The notes beneath the pieces are model-generated. The model made no database searches, had not been told where the DNA came from, and saw nothing but the letters and a program-made list of their open reading frames with translations. 59,248 bases of DNA from VGCC01 sp044375955. GTDB lineage: Bacteria; Actinomycetota; Actinomycetes; S36-B12. The stretch lies in the NCBI GenBank assembly GCA_044375955.1, contig JBILLS010000007.1:1-59248 (forward strand). Direction: 5' to 3'. This document shows positions 26,374-33,860 of this stretch, one piece after another; positions within the stretch are counted from its first letter, which is position 1; every line of letters starts with the position of its first letter. A program made the position numbers and the translations under genes.

Positions 26374-26386
26374 GGGGTTTAACCCC
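26374..26386. repeat. Palindrome in the ftsK promoter spacer
   Basis: GGGGTTTAACCCC is symmetric about its central T and abuts the ftsK -10. It could be a repressor site or a minimal terminator for a transcript from the left; the loop is too tight for a strong hairpin. Confidence 0.4.
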
Positions 26387-26428
26387 ACTCGTCACGGTAG
26401 TCACACGCGCAACATCGCTCCGGTCGTG

Positions 26429-28105
26429 TCAGGCTTCGACGACCACAGGCACGATCATCGGACGCCGGCGGTGGGCGGTATTCACCCACCGACCCACGAC
26501 CCGGCGGACACGTTGCTGGAGGTCGTGGAGGTCCTCGTCCCCCGAGCCCAGGGCGTCCACCAGGGCCTGGCGGACCTGGCCGGTCACCTCGTCAACGTTG
26601 ACCTCCGCGCCGAAACCCCGGGCATGGATCTCGGGGCCGGCCACCACGGTCCGCGTCACGAAATCGACCGCGGCGAAGACGGAAATGAACCCCTCCTCAC
26701 CCAGGATCCGCCGATCCCGCAGGTGGGCCTCCGTGATATCGCCCACCCCTGCCCCGTCCACGTAGACGTGACCGACCGGCGTGTAGCCGCTCACCCGCGC
26801 CTCCCCGTCGCACAGATCAACGCTCACGCCGTCGTCGACGACGAGTACGTGGTCCGCAGCGATGCCCACGCTCTCCGCGATTCGCGCATTGGCCCGCAGA
26901 TGGCGCCACTCGCCGTGGATGGGCATGACATACCGGGGCTTCACGATGTTGTAGACGTAGCGCAGCTCCCCGGCGGCCGCATGACCTGACACGTGGACAA
27001 GGGCATTCCCCTTGTGGACCACCGACACCTCTTGGCGGGTCAGTGCGTTGATGACCCGGTTGACAGCGTTCTCGTTCCCGGGGATAAGCGAGGAGGCCAG
27101 GATCACGGTGTCATCCCCTCCGATCACGACCGCGTGGTCGCGATTAGCCATTCGAGACAGGGCGGACATCGGCTCACCCTGGGAACCGGTGCACACCAGG
27201 ACCACGCGGTCATCCGGCAACGCGGAGATGTCATCACTGGAGACCAGGGTCTCCCCCGGAATCTTCATGTACCCGAGATCCCGGGCGATAGCCATGTTGC
27301 GCACCATCGACCGACCGACGAATGCGACGTGTCGTCCGTGCGCTACCGCCGTATCGATGATCTGCTGCACCCGATGCACATGGGACGCGAACGAGGCCAC
27401 GATGATCCGGCCACGCGCACGCGCGAACACGCTGTCCAGGACCGGCACGATGTCCTTCTCGCTGGGGACGAACCCCGGTACCTCTGCATTCGTGCTGTCG
27501 ATGAGAAGGATGTCGACGCCTAGGTCACCCAGCCGCGCGAATCCATTCAGATCGGTCACACGACCGTCGAGAGGAAGTTGGTCCATCTTGAAATCACCCG
27601 TGTGCAGCATCCGTCCGGCCGACGTGGCGATCGACAGGGCCATCGCGTCTGGAATCGAGTGATTGACGGCGAGGAACTCGAGGGTGAAGGGCCCCATGGT
27701 CACGACTTCACCATCGGAAACCTGCGTCATCGGCGGTGACAGGCGGAACTCCTTCAGTTTTGCTTCGACAAGGGCGAGGGTCAGTCGCGATCCCAGGATC
27801 GGAATGTCCTCGCGCAATCGCAGGAGATATGGAAGGGCGCCCACATGGTCCTCGTGCCCGTGTGTCAGCACGACGGCCACAATGTCCTCGAGCCGATCCG
27901 AGATGGACGCGAAATCCGGGAGGATCAGGTCGACACCTGGTTGGGCCTCCGCCGGAAAGAGGACCCCGCAATCGACGACGAGGACGGCTCCGTCAATCTC
28001 GAAGAGGGTCATGTTGCGGCCGATATCACCCAGGCCACCTAAGGGTGTGATGCGTAGAGCACCCGCCGCGACTGCGGGAGGTGGTCCGAGATCTGTGTGC
28101 AGCAC
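26429..28105 (-). CDS. rnj: Ribonuclease J
   Basis: 558-residue beta-CASP metallo-beta-lactamase ribonuclease for mRNA decay and rRNA maturation. LTHGHEDHVGA carries the Zn-binding HxHxDH at 82-87; LHTGDFKMD, ASFASHVHRVQQII and HVSGHAAAGEL are further metal and beta-CASP motifs. The GTG at 28105 is preferred because it lies one base after the dapA stop and gives the usual length; a GTG at 28129, inside dapA, is also possible. dapA-RNase J is a conserved actinobacterial operon. Confidence 0.93.
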   Translation of the reverse strand: MLHTDLGPPPAVAAGALRITPLGGLGDIGRNMTLFEIDGAVLVVDCGVLFPAEAQPGVDLILPDFASISDRLEDIVAVVLTHGHEDHVGALPYLLRLREDIPILGSRLTLALVEAKLKEFRLSPPMTQVSDGEVVTMGPFTLEFLAVNHSIPDAMALSIATSAGRMLHTGDFKMDQLPLDGRVTDLNGFARLGDLGVDILLIDSTNAEVPGFVPSEKDIVPVLDSVFARARGRIIVASFASHVHRVQQIIDTAVAHGRHVAFVGRSMVRNMAIARDLGYMKIPGETLVSSDDISALPDDRVVLVCTGSQGEPMSALSRMANRDHAVVIGGDDTVILASSLIPGNENAVNRVINALTRQEVSVVHKGNALVHVSGHAAAGELRYVYNIVKPRYVMPIHGEWRHLRANARIAESVGIAADHVLVVDDGVSVDLCDGEARVSGYTPVGHVYVDGAGVGDITEAHLRDRRILGEEGFISVFAAVDFVTRTVVAGPEIHARGFGAEVNVDEVTGQVRQALVDALGSGDEDLHDLQQRVRRVVGRWVNTAHRRRPMIVPVVVEA

Positions 28106-28106
28106 G

Positions 28107-29000
28107 CTACTCGAAACCCGGAACGCCACCGGCAGTCAAATCGACCCGAAGTCGTTCGATCTGCTCCGGTGTCGCATCCACCAGCGGAAGTCGGACAGGC
28201 CCACCCGGGAGTCCGATGTGCGACAGCGCCGCCTTGGTCAGGATCACACCCTGTGTACGGAACATGCCCGTGTAGACGGGAAGAAGCGAGAAGTTGATCT
28301 GCCGCGCACGATGCATATCACCGGCCTGAACCGCAACAGCCATCTCGGCGAGTCGATCTCCAACGATGTGGCCAACAACCGAGATCATGCCGCACGCGCC
28401 TACGCTGAGCAGGGCGAGGTTCAAGGCATCGTCCCCCGAATACCACGCGAGGCCAGTCTCGCGCATACCCCACTGCGCGAATTCGAGATCCCCCTTCGCG
28501 TCTTTGTTTGCCACGATGCGCGGGTGCTCCGCGATCCGCTTGAGGGTGTCCAACTCAATTGCGGTGCCGGTGCGCTTCGGAATGTCATAGGTGATCATCG
28601 GGAGGTCCGTGGCGTCCGCGATCGCGAGGAAGTGTGCGACGAGTCCCTCCTGCGGCGGTCGGTTGTAGTACGGGGTGACAGCCATCACGCCGTGGGCACC
28701 GCACGCTTGTGCCGCGCGAGCCGCGTCGATCGAATGGGCGGTGTCGTTCGTCCCCACGCCTGCGATCACCGTCGCGCGATCTCCCACCGCTTCCACCACA
28801 GCGCGCAGAATCGCCTGGTCCTCGGCGTCAGTCTTCGTTGCCGACTCGCCCGTCGTTCCATTGATGACCAGTCCGTCGTGGCGGCGGTCGTCGACGAGGT
28901 GCGCCGCAAGCCTCTGCGCACCATCGAGATCGAGTGATCCATCGGCCTTGAACGGCGAGATCATCGCCGTGAGCATGACACCGAAGGGCGCGGAACTCAT
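28107..29000 (-). CDS. dapA: 4-hydroxy-tetrahydrodipicolinate synthase
   Basis: 297 residues. Condenses pyruvate and aspartate semialdehyde in the lysine/DAP route. Catalytic Lys166 (VANKDAKG), Tyr138 (MITYDIPKRTG) and the GTTGES and TPYYNRP motifs are visible. The ATG at 29000 has TACCCT exactly six bases upstream, so a leaderless start is likely; the longer frame upstream overlaps thyX and is rejected. Confidence 0.96.
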   Translation of the reverse strand: MSSAPFGVMLTAMISPFKADGSLDLDGAQRLAAHLVDDRRHDGLVINGTTGESATKTDAEDQAILRAVVEAVGDRATVIAGVGTNDTAHSIDAARAAQACGAHGVMAVTPYYNRPPQEGLVAHFLAIADATDLPMITYDIPKRTGTAIELDTLKRIAEHPRIVANKDAKGDLEFAQWGMRETGLAWYSGDDALNLALLSVGACGMISVVGHIVGDRLAEMAVAVQAGDMHRARQINFSLLPVYTGMFRTQGVILTKAALSHIGLPGGPVRLPLVDATPEQIERLRVDLTAGGVPGFE

Positions 29001-29006
29001 GGGATG

Positions 29007-29012
29007 AGGGTA
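29007..29012 (-). promoter_or_regulatory. Leaderless -10 element of dapA-RNase J
   Basis: TACCCT on the minus strand, six bases (CATCCC), then the ATG at 29000. Confidence 0.6.
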
Positions 29013-29019
29013 CTGCCGC

Positions 29020-29739
29020 TCACGGTGCGACACGACCGTTGGCCACGAAGGAGGCATGTGTGATCGGCATGAGTTCCGACCACGCACCCTCGTATTTCTC
29101 GGCGACCATCTCGATCTCGCGTTGAGGATACGAGGGATACCGCGAGTCATCCGACTTCAGGCGGAGTGAGAGGAAGTTCATCAACGACCGTGCGTTGACC
29201 GTCACGTAGGCGCTCGAGTAGATGGACACGGGCAGCACCATGCGCGCCACCTCCCGCGCCACTCCCGCGTCGAGGAGGTCCTTGTACGCCCGGTATGCAC
29301 GCTCACACGAGGCCTTCATCTCCGACTCGATGAGTGCGTACTGGTGATCATCCCCCGGAATGAATTCGTAGGCTCCCGTCTTTCCGATCTGAACGACGTT
29401 CCTCGATCTGTCGGGGACATAGAAGACCGGCTCAAGCTCCCGGTATCTCCCCGATTCCTCGTTATAACTGGCGATGCGGTGTCTCATGTGCTCGCGCCAC
29501 ACGAAAATCGGTGCGCGGACGAAGAAGGTCATCGAGTTGTGCTCGAAGGGACTCCCGTGCCTCTCCCGCATCAAGTAATTGATGAGGCCCCGGGAACGCT
29601 CGGGATCGGCGTCGATCTCATCCAGGGTCGATTCGCCGGCGGTGGAAACCCGGGCCGCGAAAATGACGTCGGCGTCCCTAGCACTGGCACGCACCAGCTC
29701 CACGGTCACGTCACTGCGGAACTCGATCGCGTCAGGCAC
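29020..29739 (-). CDS. thyX: FAD-dependent thymidylate synthase
   Basis: Methylates dUMP with methylene-THF and reduced FAD. 239 residues from GTG 29739; the ThyX motif RHRIASYNEESGR is at 86-98, with STLDEIDADPERSRGLINYLMRERHGSPFEH before it. The GTG at 29739 is preferred because TAGGGT lies seven bases upstream and the family starts near here; ATGs at 29760 and 29769 are alternatives. It sits head to head with a GNAT gene. Its presence with the class II reductase gives a flavin- and B12-based DNA precursor supply. Confidence 0.94.
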   Translation of the reverse strand: MPDAIEFRSDVTVELVRASARDADVIFAARVSTAGESTLDEIDADPERSRGLINYLMRERHGSPFEHNSMTFFVRAPIFVWREHMRHRIASYNEESGRYRELEPVFYVPDRSRNVVQIGKTGAYEFIPGDDHQYALIESEMKASCERAYRAYKDLLDAGVAREVARMVLPVSIYSSAYVTVNARSLMNFLSLRLKSDDSRYPSYPQREIEMVAEKYEGAWSELMPITHASFVANGRVAP

Positions 29740-29746
29740 GGGCGAA

Positions 29747-29752
29747 ACCCTA
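29747..29752 (-). promoter_or_regulatory. Probable leaderless -10 element of thyX
   Basis: TAGGGT on the minus strand, seven bases, then the GTG at 29739. It lies inside the coding region if a longer thyX start is used. Confidence 0.45.
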
Positions 29753-29769
29753 TCCGGCATGATCGCCAT

Positions 29770-30276
29770 ATGGCCTTCGTCCGAGCCGCGCGGCCAGATG
29801 ATGCCGGTGCGATCGCAGCCATCCACCTTCGGGCGTGGCGTGATCGCTATCCCTCCTGGCCGGAGACGGTGTGGCACCGACTCGAGGAGGCTTCCACCGA
29901 GCCGTCCTGGCGCGCCGCGATCGCCGAGCCCCCGAGCCCCGAGCACCTGATCCTCGTGGCCACCGACGACTCAGATCGAGTCTGTGGCTTCGCGACAATT
30001 GCGCCGGGCGAGGAGTTGGACCACACCCTGATCGAATTGCTCGAAGTGGATCCTGTCTCCCGGCGGGCCGGTCATGGATCCCGCCTGATGAGCGCCGTGG
30101 TCGCACACTCGGATCATCGCGAGGGCCTACTGTTCTGGATCGATCAGGGATCTGACGCGTCGCGCTTTCTCGTCGACAGCGGCTGGGGACCACGCGGACA
30201 CCGCAGGGTCTTGGAAATCGACGCAGACCTTCACCTGCCGCAGCACGAATGGTGGACGAGAATCGGCGACGAGTGA
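29770..30276 (+). CDS. GNAT-family N-acetyltransferase
   Basis: 168 residues. FVRAARPDDAGAIAAIHLRAWRDRYPSW is the usual N-terminal GNAT strand-helix. IELLEVDPVSRRAGHGSRLMSAVV is the acetyl-CoA motif A with R/Q-x-x-G-x-G/A spacing, and ASRFLVDSGW is motif B. The ATG at 29770 touches the alternative thyX ATG in a CATATG palindrome, and CATGAT six bases upstream is a weak leaderless -10. Substrate unknown. Confidence 0.75.
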   Translation: MAFVRAARPDDAGAIAAIHLRAWRDRYPSWPETVWHRLEEASTEPSWRAAIAEPPSPEHLILVATDDSDRVCGFATIAPGEELDHTLIELLEVDPVSRRAGHGSRLMSAVVAHSDHREGLLFWIDQGSDASRFLVDSGWGPRGHRRVLEIDADLHLPQHEWWTRIGDE

Positions 30277-30286
30277 CATAGACCGC

Positions 30287-30292
30287 TACTGT
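30287..30292 (+). promoter_or_regulatory. Leaderless -10 element of azlC-azlD
   Basis: TACTGT, six bases (CACGAC), then the GTG at 30299. Confidence 0.6.
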
Positions 30293-30298
30293 CACGAC

Positions 30299-30976
30299 GT
30301 GTCGCGACGATCGATCACCACGAACGCCGTCGGGATCGGTGTGGCAACCGGCGCGTACGGGTTGTCCTTCGGGGCCATCAGCGTCGCGAGCGGACTGGAT
30401 TTCTGGCAGACCCAGACCCTGTCGCTCGCGATGTTCACCGGCGCCTCCCAATTTGCCTTCGTCGGGATCCTGGGCGCCGGCGGAGGAGCAGTGGCCGCCG
30501 TGATCACGGCACTGCTCCTAGGGGCCCGCAACGGTCTCTACGCATTGAGTCTCTCGTCCGTCCTGCGGCTCCCCCGCCCTCGTTCACTCGCGGCAGCCCA
30601 GCTGACGATCGACGAGAGCACGGCCATGGCTATCCGTCATCGGGAGGATCCAGCAGAGGCACGCCACGCTTTCTGGGCGACGGGGCTCTCGGTCTTCGTG
30701 CTCTGGAACGTGGGGACAGCGATCGGCGCGCTGGGAGCAAGCGCAGTGGGCGACCCCACTGTTCTCGGGCTCGATGCTGCGATCCCGGCGGGCTTCATCG
30801 CCCTGCTGTGGCCACGCCTGGTCGATCGCCACACCCGACTCCTCGCGGCACTCGCGGCAGTGATCGCCCTGGCTCTGGTGCCCTTCGTCCCAGCCGGGCT
30901 CCCTGTGCTCGGCGCGGCGGCGGTGGCCCTCAGCGCAGACTGGATCCTCCGGCGCAGATCGGGGTCCACCGCATGA
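30299..30976 (+). CDS. azlC: AzlC-family branched-chain amino acid exporter, large subunit
   Basis: 225 residues, GTG start. GVATGAYGLSFGAISVASGLDFWQTQTLSLAMFTGASQFAFVGIL is the AzlC signature, followed by LLLGARNGLYALSLS and several TM segments. AzlC/AzlD (BrnF/BrnE) pairs export branched-chain amino acids and methionine. It overlaps azlD by four bases (ATGA). Confidence 0.9.
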   Translation: MSRRSITTNAVGIGVATGAYGLSFGAISVASGLDFWQTQTLSLAMFTGASQFAFVGILGAGGGAVAAVITALLLGARNGLYALSLSSVLRLPRPRSLAAAQLTIDESTAMAIRHREDPAEARHAFWATGLSVFVLWNVGTAIGALGASAVGDPTVLGLDAAIPAGFIALLWPRLVDRHTRLLAALAAVIALALVPFVPAGLPVLGAAAVALSADWILRRRSGSTA

Positions 30977-31284
30977 TCTGGGCGGCAGTGCTCATCGCGA
31001 GCCTCGGAACCTACATCGAGAAACTGGCGGGATACATCCTCCCGGCCCGATTCGTCGAGAGCACTCCGCTTCGACGCCTTACCTCCCTCCTGCCGATCAC
31101 TCTTCTCGCGGCACTCGTTGCCGTTCAGACCTTCGCTTCGGGCCAGACGCTCGTCCTCGACGCGCGAGCGGCGGGACTCGTCGCGGCGATCCTCGCCCTG
31201 CTCGCCCGCGCCCCCTTCATCGTGGTCGTCGTCGTCGCGGCGGTCACAGCCGCACTTCTGCGGGCGGGGGGCGTGAGCCCGTGA
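30973..31284 (+). CDS. azlD: AzlD-family exporter small subunit
   Basis: 103 residues with three to four TM helices; LIASLGTYIEKLAGYILPARF followed by LLPITLLAALVAVQTF is typical AzlD. It overlaps both azlC and the next gene by four bases, so all three are translationally coupled. It should form the exporter with AzlC in the inner membrane. Confidence 0.88.
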   Translation: MIWAAVLIASLGTYIEKLAGYILPARFVESTPLRRLTSLLPITLLAALVAVQTFASGQTLVLDARAAGLVAAILALLARAPFIVVVVVAAVTAALLRAGGVSP

Positions 31285-31778
31285 CCCAGAAACGCATCTT
31301 CGGTTTCCTCTGGCCCGATCCGGCGCCCGTGCCGGTCGACGAGCTGGCGCATCAGTCCCGTTACCTACGCATCACCGGCCGCGGGCCCCTCCGCGTCGCG
31401 TTGCTCCTGGTGCTCACCACGGCGACCTTCGGGGTGGGTTTGATGGGGACGCTGGTCGTGGCCACGGCACCGTCGGTCCCCGCCCTCATCCTGCTCATCG
31501 CGGTACTCGTCACCCTTCTCCTCGTGACTGCCCGCGGTTGGCAGGTGGGCACCTACGTCAGCGATCTGGGTGTGCGGGTCATCAGGATGACGCGGACGCT
31601 CCACATTCCGTGGCCGGACGTCATTGCGATCGACACGGGTGCGACCACGGTCGTCCTCCGGACGGCCGAGGGGGAGATTCGCACGCATGTTGCTCAGCGA
31701 GGACTCGACTACCTAGGCCGACGCGAGTCGTGGGACATCGCCCGGGACCGGCTCACAAACTGGTGGCAGGGTCGCTAG
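31281..31778 (+). CDS. PH-like-domain membrane protein
   Basis: 165 residues, GTG start overlapping azlD (GTGA). Two TM helices (about 38-85: VALLLVLTTATFGVGLMGTLVV and ALILLIAVLVTLLLV), then a C-terminal bacterial PH-type beta domain (YVSDLGVRVIRMTRTLHIPWPDVIAID...TVVLRT). Small actinobacterial PH proteins of this sort are common and uncharacterised. Its stop overlaps the opposing dapB stop by four bases. A role with AzlCD is suggested only by the coupling. Confidence 0.7.
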   Translation: MTQKRIFGFLWPDPAPVPVDELAHQSRYLRITGRGPLRVALLLVLTTATFGVGLMGTLVVATAPSVPALILLIAVLVTLLLVTARGWQVGTYVSDLGVRVIRMTRTLHIPWPDVIAIDTGATTVVLRTAEGEIRTHVAQRGLDYLGRRESWDIARDRLTNWWQGR

Positions 31779-32524
31779 ACCAAGTCGAGCAGGTCTTCCA
31801 GGCCGATGACCAGACCTGTGCGCGTCGCCATCTCCCGCACCGCGAGCAGAACCCCGGGCATGAAACTCGCCCGGTCCAGCGAGTCGTGGCGAATGGTCAG
31901 GGTCTCCCCGGCGGATCCGAAGAGGACCTCCTGATGGGCGACAAGGCCCGAAACCCGAATCGAATGAATCGGAATCCCCTGCACAACCCTCCCACGCGCG
32001 TCGCGGTCCTCCGGGCGCGTTGCATCGGGCGCGGGGCTGCGGTCCTCCCGCGCCGAAGCGATGGCTTGAGCCGTGTGCAAGGCGGTTCCCGATGGTGCAT
32101 CCACCTTGCCCGGGTGGTGCATCTCGATGATCTCGACGGAGTCGAAGAATGGTGCTGCCATGCGAGCGAACCGCATCATCAGTACCGCACCGATACCGAA
32201 GTTCGGCGCGATGAACACTGCACTCCCCGGGTGACGGTTCACCAACCCTCGAACAACGTCGAGTCGCTCAGCGGTGAACCCACTGGTCCCCACAACACAT
32301 GCGATGCCGCGCTCGACGGCGAAGCTGATGTTGTCTAGGACAGACTCCGGCGTGGTGAAGTCCACGAGGACCCGCGTGTCCGTCGACGACAGAATGTCGA
32401 GCGAGTCACCCAGATCCAAGGCACAGGTCAATTCCAGGTCAGCAGCGTTCCCGATCGCCTCGACGACCGTTGCGCCCATGCGCCCGCGAGCCCCCAGAAC
32501 CGCGACCTTGATGGGATCAGACAT
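31775..32524 (-). CDS. dapB: 4-hydroxy-tetrahydrodipicolinate reductase
   Basis: 249 residues. NAD(P)-binding GARGRMG near the N-terminus, VVGTSGF, IAPNFGIGAVLMM and the substrate loop EMHHPGKVDAPSGTA with catalytic His and Lys. It catalyses the second committed DAP/lysine step after DapA. The ATG at 32524 has TAACCT exactly six bases upstream. The promoter lies in the 18-base gap after the M16 protease gene. Confidence 0.95.
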   Translation of the reverse strand: MSDPIKVAVLGARGRMGATVVEAIGNAADLELTCALDLGDSLDILSSTDTRVLVDFTTPESVLDNISFAVERGIACVVGTSGFTAERLDVVRGLVNRHPGSAVFIAPNFGIGAVLMMRFARMAAPFFDSVEIIEMHHPGKVDAPSGTALHTAQAIASAREDRSPAPDATRPEDRDARGRVVQGIPIHSIRVSGLVAHQEVLFGSAGETLTIRHDSLDRASFMPGVLLAVREMATRTGLVIGLEDLLDLV

Positions 32525-32530
32525 GGTCGG

Positions 32531-32536
32531 AGGTTA
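32531..32536 (-). promoter_or_regulatory. Leaderless -10 element of dapB
   Basis: TAACCT on the minus strand, six bases (CCGACC), then the ATG at 32524. Confidence 0.6.
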
Positions 32537-32542
32537 CTCGCT

Positions 32543-33853
32543 CTACGCGACCGCGCCGAAGGTATGCGTGCGGTCGAAAGGACCCACGACAGCGAGGGTC
32601 AGTGACTGGCCGAGGATCGCCGCCGCTACCTCCGCGACGTCGGCGGGGCTCACCCGCTCGACCCGCCGCACGACTTCCCCGATGCTGACGATCTCCTCGC
32701 CCACCAGCTCGGCCTTGCCGATCCGGTGCATTCGGGCGCCCGTGTCCTCCTGCCCCAGGACCGCCGCGCCCCGCACCTGTCCTTGCGCACGACGAATCTC
32801 CTCCCCGGAGAGCCCAGAGCGTGCAACGGAGTCGAGCTCCTCCCGACACACGGCGAGGACCGTGTCGGCCTTCGAGGGTAGGCACCCTGCATACACACTG
32901 AAGACTCCGGCGTCTGAAAAGCCCTGTGCATACGTATAGACGGAATACGCCAGCCCGCGCTTCTCTCGAACCTCCTGGAAAAGGCGGCTACTCATCCCCC
33001 CACCGAGTGCGGTGGCGAGGACTGATAACGCGTAGCGACGCTCATCCGATCGTGGGAGCCCGGGGGCGCCCAGCACGAGATGGGCCTGTTCCGTGGGTCG
33101 GGGAACGATGCGCGAAGCACCCACGACGCCACTCTGTTTCCTCGTGGTCACGCGCCGGTGGGGATCACGGTCCTCGGTGACCAGATGCCCGAAACTCCTA
33201 CGCACCGCGGCGACTACCCGCTGGTGATCGACGTTCCCCGCCGCCGAAACGACGAGACGGTGTGGTCGATAGTGCGTGCGATAGAAACGACGGATGGAGT
33301 CCCGGCTCAGCCCGGTGATCGACTCGGCTGAGCCGAGAATCGGTCTGCCGAGTGGAGCGTCGCCGAAAAGCGCGAAGGCGAACTCGTCATGAACCATCTC
33401 CCCCGGGTCGTCCTCGTGCATGGCGATCTCCTCGAGGATCACACCACGCTCGGACTCGATGTCGGGGGGTGCCAGCACGGCAGAGGAAACGACGTCGAAA
33501 ACGACGTCCATGGCCAAGTCGAGGTCCTGATCGAGCACTCGCGCGTGGTAGCAGGTGTACTCCTTCGAAGTGAACGCGTTCAGATCACCGCCCACAGCCT
33601 CGATCTCCGCAGAGATCTGCAGCGCAGAGCGACGCTTCGTACCCTTGAAGAGCAAATGCTCGAGGAAGTGAGCCGAGCCGGTCGTTGCGGGAGACTCGTC
33701 GCGGGACCCGGCACCGACCCACACCCCGATCGACGCCGAGCGCACCCCCGGGACCCATTCCGTGACGACCCGCACCCCGCCCGGCAGCACGGTCCGTCGG
33801 ATCGTGCTGCCGTCGCCCTCTTCCACAAGGGTTTCCGTTCGCGCGCGCCCCAT
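32543..33853 (-). CDS. M16-family zinc metalloprotease (processing peptidase-like)
   Basis: 436 residues. The inverted Zn motif HFLEH has H62, E65 and H66, with a third ligand expected in ERGVILEEIAMHEDDPG near 140. Two M16 domains are present (the second around FGHLV...GLPRSDERRYALSVLATALGGGMSSRLFQEVREKRGLAYSVY). Such proteases follow pnp in most actinobacteria; the true substrate is unknown. The gap to pnp is only seven bases, so it is in the rpsO-pnp transcript. Confidence 0.92.
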   Translation of the reverse strand: MGRARTETLVEEGDGSTIRRTVLPGGVRVVTEWVPGVRSASIGVWVGAGSRDESPATTGSAHFLEHLLFKGTKRRSALQISAEIEAVGGDLNAFTSKEYTCYHARVLDQDLDLAMDVVFDVVSSAVLAPPDIESERGVILEEIAMHEDDPGEMVHDEFAFALFGDAPLGRPILGSAESITGLSRDSIRRFYRTHYRPHRLVVSAAGNVDHQRVVAAVRRSFGHLVTEDRDPHRRVTTRKQSGVVGASRIVPRPTEQAHLVLGAPGLPRSDERRYALSVLATALGGGMSSRLFQEVREKRGLAYSVYTYAQGFSDAGVFSVYAGCLPSKADTVLAVCREELDSVARSGLSGEEIRRAQGQVRGAAVLGQEDTGARMHRIGKAELVGEEIVSIGEVVRRVERVSPADVAEVAAAILGQSLTLAVVGPFDRTHTFGAVA

Positions 33854-33860
33854 ACGGGGT

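Noticed and set aside
24970..26382. 470-residue open frame opposite ftsK
   Set aside because: His/Arg/Asp-rich antisense of the FtsK membrane and linker regions; no family match.
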